Of a DNA stretch of 64,000 nt, positions 58,170 through 64,000 are shown in pieces. Origin of the DNA: Ascoidea asiatica (lineage: Eukaryota; Ascomycota; Saccharomycetes; Ascoideales; Ascoideaceae); assembly GCA_001600695.1 (NCBI GenBank), contig BCKQ01000007.1, positions 803,819 through 867,818 of the forward strand, in the 5' to 3' direction. The position numbers were made by a program, and so were the translations under genes. A model generated the notes under the pieces. That model was given only the letters and a program-made list of their open reading frames with translations, was not told where the DNA came from and made no database searches. How positions within the stretch are numbered: position 1 is the first letter of the stretch; every line of letters begins with the position of its first letter.

Positions 58170-59900
58170 TTCATATTTTGGNAGTGTCCTATTCTAGTAA
58201 TTGCCACGATTCCAGGTNATAACCCATCACGTGATATTAGTCTAGTGGCTGCGGCTTGTTGTTCGGAATTTGGCTANAGCTTAGTAGTGTAATCCATCGT
58301 CACAACACCTTAGTATTATAAATACAACGGGACCAATGAATACCACTTTTGGATAGTGTCTGGGAGCTCCAGTATCAATGNGCAATCGGGTGGTACTGGT
58401 TTTCTCGTTTCTATGTTAAAGTAGTGCTCTAAACTATGGTGGCTAACTTAACAGTGAGTATAGAATACCACCTATATTTGGNGACATGTAACATAGAGGT
58501 AGTTACAGTATTCGCGAGTTAAAATTTTTGNTTAACATTCGTAAGAACCACTNNCCACCACAGTATTATGTAAGTGATTATTCAATCACGAACACCGGTG
58601 CTTNATTGCTGGATATTNNAGGCACCGGAGCGATACACGACCGGACAAGAGAACTAGTTTCAGGTGTCAGTTACTGACTGTACGAAGTAACTGTTGATTC
58701 ANAGTTTTCTCTGACCGACCAGTATGCGCCAACAGAAAACGTGACGTCGGCGCATGATTACTTGTTCTCGGAAACGAAGGGTTTCTCATGCGGCTTGATT
58801 ACGGCTATTGATCACAGATTTGCCGCCAGCAGTGATTGTCTACCACCCTTTTATTCGCTCATCTGAAGGCCGATTTTACCAACTGAAGGAAGAACACTTA
58901 AAACACTTGTTTGATCTATCTATTTGTATGTATAGAATACAAACCTATAGTTTGGGACTAGGCAATGTAATCTCATCCAAAAATACTCCAGGTAGGAAGC
59001 AATATCTTGCTTAGTTTTGGGTTCGCAAATTTCCAGGCGTTTGTTTTACGTACGATAAATAGCTACCAAAAATGCAGAGATATGGATTTTGGCGAGCAAC
59101 GACCACACTAATATAAATACACATTGATTCTTAAAGAGTGTTCTATATATTATTTTATAACCATTAAGAAAAATATGATGAAGAATAATAATAAAATTCA
59201 GCGTTACTCGTAAAAGGTTATTTGATTGGATACATGCTAGTTGATAGCAAACTTATTAAAAGGACTCTATTCAATGTTTAGAGTACTGTTGACGGTGTTG
59301 GTACGATTGTGACTAGTTTACAACATCCCCATAAAATCGTTTTGCAAAATCAGGAAGTTGTTCCTAACCGGTAGAATTATGCTGAAAATAATAGTAAAAT
59401 AATTTTTCTATGTGTAAATTAATGTTTTGGCAACATTAATCCTCAAAAATCATAATTTAAAATTAATTGATTACACTCAAATTTAGAAGTAAATCCTCAA
59501 TTTATTATGTTGATAACAGGAGAGAATCAATCGACCTTAATGCTAATAATCAGGAAAATCTTAAAATTTGTCAAAAGTACTTTCGTTATGAAATAGGCCA
59601 AACAACTAATACAAATACAGTAATAACTTCCAATTGAAGAATTGGTTCTAGTAGCAAGTCAAATTAGACTTTTTGAACCAATAAGTACCACCACTCGCTT
59701 ACGTATCCTTTATTGGAAATAAATTGTTCTTCTTGTTGATAAATTTACAATTTTTATTTAGGCCACAGCTATAGAGTGGAAATTTGAGTCTGAAGTTAGT
59801 TACCCTTCGTTATGAATAATTTAAAAAATACATGGCAATATAAATCTTGATTCCCACAAAATGATAAACAGGCCGTTTTTGGCAAAAAAGTATAGTAGAT
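58170..59900 (+). mobile_element. Second, truncated gypsy copy (leader and gag start)
   Basis: 58,170-59,170 aligns in the same direction with the gypsy-1 leader (2,560-3,500), including CAGGTAGGAAGCAATATCTTGC against CAGGTAGGAAGTGATATCTTCC. An ATG at about 59,177 is followed by AAT-rich codons, as at 3,527. The following gag-like region decays quickly, and the copy ends before the copia LTR near 59.96 kb. No LTR is seen upstream, so both ends are truncated. Many n are scattered in it. Confidence 0.6.
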
Positions 59901-59959
59901 CATCATTTTGAATCTACGGAATCCTTTAAACTATTCAAGTATTCAGAGTGAAGTTTGTA

Positions 59960-60595
59960 ATAAATTATTGATCTACTTCCTCAATTAGTTGATAGTTTAG
60001 CTTTGCTTTCTACTTCAATTACTTCTGTTTTACTTAAGACTGTTAACACACAACTACTTGTTTTCTGTTTTTCTCTTTCTTTTACTGTTTGCTAACCGTA
60101 ATATTTGTCATGTGCCTCGGCTCTACTGTGACCGTTCTAATTATTTGCATTGTTTGGTTCTTCTCAGATCACATGTTTGCGTGGTCACCTGCTTGGCACG
60201 GGGGATGCAAATACTTTTTGTTTTTCGTCCAGTGAAAAATTTTCACTTCAATGAAAACTTTTCACTTGTCTGAAAACTTTGTACTTGCTCAATTACTTTG
60301 GCAATTGTTCGCTCAATTGAAATCTGCTGCTGTTTTGCAAAGTTCTTTCCAGCTTTGCTAATTTTACATAAATAGCTTTCTTTTCCTGTTTTATTTGCTT
60401 TATTTCTTTTAAGTTCTTTCCAGCCTTGCTAATTTTACATAAATAGCTTTCTTTTCCTGTTTTATTTGCTTTATTTCTTTTAAATTTTTCTTTTTCTTTC
60501 TTGACAGAAAAATATATTTATTTTATATATATTAATTACCTCAATTATTTATTTAATATATTATTACAAGTTATAAAATTGATTAGATTTCCAAT
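59960..60595 (+). repeat. 5' LTR of copia-B
   Basis: Homologous to the minus-strand copy at 26,835-27,450. It is followed within about 15 bases by the gag ATG at 60,610, so the LTR end, primer site and leader are very compact or the limits are slightly off. The left limit is uncertain by up to about 130 bases. Confidence 0.65.
60340..60481 (+). repeat. 71-bp direct tandem duplication within the copia-B LTR
   Basis: 60,340-60,410 and 60,411-60,481 differ at one position by eye (AGCTTTGCT against AGCCTTGCT). The homologous 27-kb copy has a single unit, so the duplication is recent. Confidence 0.9.
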
Positions 60596-60609
60596 CTTTG
60601 CTTTCCACA

Positions 60610-61748
60610 ATGTTTATGTTTCCTGATGGTTTTGACATTGGCCATGAAGACTTTAAAGAAATTGTTGCTCAAGTTCAATGAATTAAAATTGATATATATT
60701 CTATTGGTACTGATTATCCTTTATTCAAGAAATGGTTTATNAAGAAGCTTTCTNATTANGTTGATTTTGNTGGTGATGATTTAAATTCTTTTTCTAATGC
60801 AANTGGTGTTAATCGTTNTCCTNGGAGACTTGCTGGTGTTGTTGAAGCTNTTATCAAAGTTGGTTATAATGCTTCNTTTNTTAAAGATTATGATGATGAA
60901 AANGGTATTNAAATNTTGANTAAGCTTAATGTTAAATATGCNGTTCTTGGTAACTTTGATAAAATTAAATTGTTAAGAAGCTTTATTAATCCAAATGTTG
61001 TTGCTTCTTCTGATAAAGACTTTAAGAAGCAGATTAAACTTATTGTTGCTCATTTTCCTGTTTTTGCTTCTATTGCTCCTTATGTTGCTCTTTTGAAGTT
61101 AAATTCTAAATCTACTGCAAAATATTTGAGAAATAACTAACTCTCTGGTAAAGTTCTGATGTTGTTGGTGCTTTAGAATCTAAAACCATTGGTGATATCT
61201 TTATAGACATTCGTGAATTAAGAGATGAAGGTTTAATTGATACTGATGATAAAAGTGATATTATTAATGATGATTCTGATGAAGTTAATTTGATGCTTAG
61301 CAAAATCAAATGCTTCAATTGTGGTGCTTATGGGCATTTCTCTAAGAAGGGCAAGAAACCAAAGAAGTTGAAAAAGTTTGAACATGTTCAGCTCATTGAA
61401 GTTGCTGATGATTGTGGTGTTTCAATTGATAAAAATGATGTTGCTTCTGATACTGACGAAATCAATGTTGTTTTACATGAATTTGATATTCGTCCCTCTG
61501 ATACTACTGATGCTGCTCTTGCTGTTTCTAAGGTTGGTGAACCCTGTCCCTTGGTACCTAGAACGGCCTCATATAGAAGTGATCTGAAATTTCAGGATGC
61601 AATGCTTGAACATCAGACCTCATCTTTTGGTGATATATATGCAGTAGCTAAAGGTTGCAAAGTCCATTGTGATGCGCTTAAGTCGGAGACTGAGATGAAA
61701 ATGAAGGCGACGGTAATGCCTGACCCACCAAATGGGGCGAATCTCTGA
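60610..61748 (+). pseudogene. Copia-B gag
   Basis: ATG at 60,610 (MFMFPDGFDIGHEDFKEIVA), TGA at 60,679, then the same frame to TAA 61,138-61,140, with many n. After a frameshift near 61,150 it runs to TGA 61,746-61,748. The helical body (IKLIVAHFPVFASIAPYVAL) and the zinc knuckle CFNCGAYGHFSKKG identify Gag. The last Cys of the C-x2-C-x4-H-x4-C knuckle is Gly, so RNA binding would be impaired. The stop overlaps the next ATG as TGATG, placing pol in another frame. Confidence 0.7.
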
Positions 61749-63292
61749 TGATCAAAGGCCCACTTAATACTGGTTTATCAATGTTGCAAATTCAAGAAGA
61801 AGTCAATCTAGTAGATTCCTCTTCCAATGCAAACTTTGTCTTAGATACTGGTGCTTCAAATCATGTTGTCAACTCAATCGAGTTGCTTGCAGACCAAAGA
61901 GAATCAAACACTTTGGTGAAAGGAATCAAAGGACGACAGATATGCAAAACTGAAGGTACTGTTAAAATTGGATGTCTTCAACTCAATGATGTGAAGTTGT
62001 TACCCAATGCTCCTAGAAATATCATTTCCATGGCAAAGCTATCAGAAAGCGGTTACAAAGTTGAAATTAAGGACAAATTGTGTTCAATTTATCATCAAGA
62101 GAAGCTTATATTTCAAACAGTTAAACAAAACTATTTGTGGCATTTGGACCCCAATGATGTTTCTACTATAATGGTGTTTAATGCTGATACTTCTACAACT
62201 ACTGATTCAGGTGCTCAAACTGCTGTTTGCGATGAAATTCTTCAATTTCACAAAAACAACGGACATTGCTCGTTTAACCAATTAAAGTCATTGAATCAAT
62301 CTGCTGAAGTCAAATACCTCGATAATGACATTCATGCTGCTTTGACGAGATGTCAAGCTTGTGTTTCAATTGTACCTAAAACTACAATTAGAAAGTCAAA
62401 AGAAGCTAAAAACTTGGTTACTGGTGAATACATCGTTGCTGATCTAATTGGTCCCATTAACAACTCTTATGGATTGATTGTAACTGAAGTTAATACGGAC
62501 TTTGTTGTTGCTCATGTTCTTACTTCTAAGTCTCAAGCTACTGACAAACTAATTGAATCTCTCAGGATTTTCGAGAAGTTGCTTTCCTTGACCAACAAAT
62601 CACTTTGTTTTGTGAAAACTGATAATGAGTTCAAAACAAATGCATTCAAATCATTTTGTTCTGCAAACGGTATTATTCATGATGCGACTGCTCCTTATTC
62701 ATCTTATCAGAATGGAAAGTCTGAAAACATGAATCGTCAAATAGAACACAAGTTGAAACAGTTGCTTGCTGATTATAATATTGCTGATACTTATTGGAAT
62801 TTTGCTTTCCATCATGCTGTTTTTCTTCACAATTACTTGCCCTTCAATTTAAATGGAAAATCTCCTTCGGAGCTGCTCAGAGAAATCAAGAAAACTGTTA
62901 CAGTTACTGCTCTCTTTGGATGTCGTATCTATGGCTTTAATCATAGTGTTAGGCAAAAGGTTTTCAAGAAAGACGTTTCTGGAACGTTCTTTGGCTTCAA
63001 TAAAACTAATAAGATTGCTTTTATTCTAGAAGATGGCACTGGTAAAATAGTCACATCCAGTTCATTTAGGTGCTTAACTGATGTTTATTCATTCAAGTTA
63101 CACAATCATGTTGTGGTTACTGACACTGATGTCCAACCAATTACTTTTGGTGGCTCTCCAGCTTCTTTCTCAGCTGCTTCTCTTAATGATTCTAACCCTT
63201 CTGCTACTGAAAATACTGTTGCAGTTAGACCTTCTAGTAACGATCCTGCTGACATTGATATGACTGATAACAATCAAAAGTCAACAAACTGA
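61748..63292 (+). CDS. Copia-B pol: protease, pre-integrase and integrase
   Basis: This is the longest intact frame of the window (514 codons). Residues 30-41 read FVLDTGASNHVV (aspartic protease, Asp33 intact). His168/His173 with Cys202/Cys205 form the pre-integrase zinc module (FHKNNGH; RCQAC). The integrase core has Asp232 (IVADLIGP), Asp292 (VKTDNEF) and Glu326 (YQNGKSENMNR). The usual D-N-G-G-E-F is shortened to D-N-E-F, so the last two acidic residues are 33 rather than 35 apart. GCRIYGFNH and GTFFGFNKTNK match the post-integrase FG...FLG block. The frame ends at TGA 63,292, where a one-base shift continues the polyprotein. RT and RNase H are absent. Confidence 0.85.
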   Translation: MIKGPLNTGLSMLQIQEEVNLVDSSSNANFVLDTGASNHVVNSIELLADQRESNTLVKGIKGRQICKTEGTVKIGCLQLNDVKLLPNAPRNIISMAKLSESGYKVEIKDKLCSIYHQEKLIFQTVKQNYLWHLDPNDVSTIMVFNADTSTTTDSGAQTAVCDEILQFHKNNGHCSFNQLKSLNQSAEVKYLDNDIHAALTRCQACVSIVPKTTIRKSKEAKNLVTGEYIVADLIGPINNSYGLIVTEVNTDFVVAHVLTSKSQATDKLIESLRIFEKLLSLTNKSLCFVKTDNEFKTNAFKSFCSANGIIHDATAPYSSYQNGKSENMNRQIEHKLKQLLADYNIADTYWNFAFHHAVFLHNYLPFNLNGKSPSELLREIKKTVTVTALFGCRIYGFNHSVRQKVFKKDVSGTFFGFNKTNKIAFILEDGTGKIVTSSSFRCLTDVYSFKLHNHVVVTDTDVQPITFGGSPASFSAASLNDSNPSATENTVAVRPSSNDPADIDMTDNNQKSTN

Positions 63293-63653
63293 AGAAGATA
63301 CTCAAGATGTTTCTCTTGATGAAACTAGTGCTCCACCTGAAATGCAGGAGGATTGCTTAAATGACGCGTCCAATTAGAATATTTCAAGTAATTCAATTCA
63401 ATCTGCTGTTGAATCAACTACTCCTTCTATTATCAAATCAACTTCATCTTTAATTTCCAATTCTGTTGTTATTACTCCTCGGAGAAGAAATAGGTTTCGC
63501 ATTGGAAAAGCTTCTAATCAAGTTTACAAGATGAAACTAAGACCCAAAAGACATATTTCGTTGCAAATGAAAGATAACCTCAATTTGCTTTCAAACAGCT
63601 GTAATGATCTAAATACTGTTATTCAACTCCCTAATAAAATAAGATTTCTATAA
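63275..63653 (+). pseudogene. Copia-B integrase-to-RT linker, truncated
   Basis: In the next frame the plus strand continues with a Ser/Thr-rich linker, one TAG at about 63,376-63,378, then PRRRNRFRIGKASNQVYKMK and KLRPKRHISLQMK, ending at TAA 63,651-63,653. Basic P-R-R-x linkers precede RT in copia elements, but the W-x-x-A-x-x-x-E start of RT does not follow. The element is therefore 3'-truncated here. Confidence 0.6.
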
Positions 63654-63880
63654 AAGATAATTAATAATAATAATGATTAGTATATATTAAAAGATAATAT
63701 ATAAAAGTTATATTAAAAATTCTTAAAGATATAAAATAAAATAAAGAAAAATAATTTTGAAAAGTAAGGGAAAAACAACCTCTATTTATACCATTTGAAA
63801 ATGTATGAGAAGTGAAAATCTGAAAGTTCAGAATTTCAATTTCACATACTAAACTTCAAANACAGTAGTTAAGCAATGGA
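63654..63880 (+). other. AT-rich non-coding segment with an imperfect inverted repeat
   Basis: After very AT-rich DNA, 63,803-63,849 forms an imperfect hairpin: GTATGAGAAGTGAAAATCTG pairs with a 3' arm ending CAATTTCACATAC. Confidence 0.6.
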
Positions 63881-63883
63881 ATC

Positions 63884-63930
63884 TTCTAGAATCTTTTTCA
63901 CAGAAGGTTCTAGAAAATTCGAGAAACTTC
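63884..63930. promoter_or_regulatory. Heat-shock element array: six contiguous perfect nGAAn units
   Basis: From 63,903 to 63,930 the triplets GAA, TTC, GAA, TTC, GAA, TTC alternate at exact 5-bp spacing (63,903, 63,908, 63,913, 63,918, 63,923, 63,928). A further TTC-2 nt-GAA pair lies at 63,884-63,891. This is the canonical binding site of the heat-shock factor trimer, here long enough for two trimers. Being palindromic in character it has no strand. Confidence 0.9.
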
Positions 63931-63952
63931 TAGTAACAAATAGAAAGCAGCA

Positions 63953-63958
63953 TATAAG
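63953..63958 (+). promoter_or_regulatory. TATA-like box downstream of the heat-shock array
   Basis: TATAAG begins 23 bases after the last HSE unit, in an A-rich, CAAATAAGAAAG-type context that runs to the window end. It is consistent with a promoter firing rightward out of the window. Confidence 0.4.
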
Positions 63959-64000
63959 AGCAAATAAGAAAGCATAACGACAAAGAAGCAAATAGAATGT

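Noticed and set aside
1-64000. CRISPR arrays, rRNA, tRNA genes or bacterial operon signals
   Set aside because: None seen. No regularly spaced identical repeats with unique spacers, no tRNA T-arm-like motif with a plausible cloverleaf, and gene structure is eukaryotic-transposon throughout.

Overview
This window looks like repeat-dominated, AT-rich nuclear DNA of a eukaryote, and I found no ordinary cellular gene in it. The mix of element types (Ty3/gypsy and Ty1/copia LTR elements, a Mutator-like element, a Ginger/KRBA2-type DNA transposon with a Ulp1-like protease, a Crypton-like tyrosine recombinase, Asn/Ser-rich low-complexity coding DNA and a canonical heat-shock-element array) fits a fungus or fungus-like organism with a transposon-inflated genome best. 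The lineage is only a guess. Nearly every reading frame is broken by stops or frameshifts. Single ambiguous bases (n) appear only from about 44.57 kb onward, and a run of 100 n at 51,870-51,969 marks an assembly gap.

Layout. 1-2 kb: no recognisable gene. 2.0-8.4 kb (+): a decayed gypsy element with both LTRs, a GC-richer non-coding leader, gag, RT, RNase H and integrase. 8.4-15.6 kb: mostly unassigned, with LTR-like tandem duplications near 10 kb and an unrecognised minus-strand pseudogene at 13-14.6 kb. 15.6-25.4 kb: a minus-strand remnant, tentatively a Tnp2/CACTA-like transposase, split by a 6.9-kb minus-strand copia element (copia-A, 16,851-23,738). Its upstream LTR carries a 331-bp inverted-repeat insertion.

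26.8-46.7 kb: a three-level nest. A minus-strand copia element (RNase H at 28.1 kb up to gag at 46.7 kb) is interrupted at 30,612-44,183 by a Ginger/KRBA2-like transposon. That transposon has about 437-bp terminal inverted repeats, TGTNR-type ends and a TATA target duplication. Its own integrase domain is interrupted at 36,498-39,819 by a young Mutator-like element with about 660-bp inverted repeats and an 8-bp target duplication. The host reading frame is continuous across both insertion points when the insert is ignored, which supports the nest strongly.

46.7-58 kb: a Crypton-like remnant (48.3-50.3 kb), an Asn/Ser-rich minus-strand pseudogene with (ATT)n microsatellites flanked by a diverged repeat (51-53.2 kb), and unassigned AT-rich DNA. 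58.2-59.9 kb: a second copy of the gypsy leader, truncated where a copia LTR begins. 60-63.65 kb (+): copia-B, with LTR, gag, protease and integrase in the best-preserved frame of the window (514 codons), but no reverse transcriptase. 63.88-63.93 kb: six contiguous perfect heat-shock-factor pentamers followed by a TATA-like sequence at the window edge.
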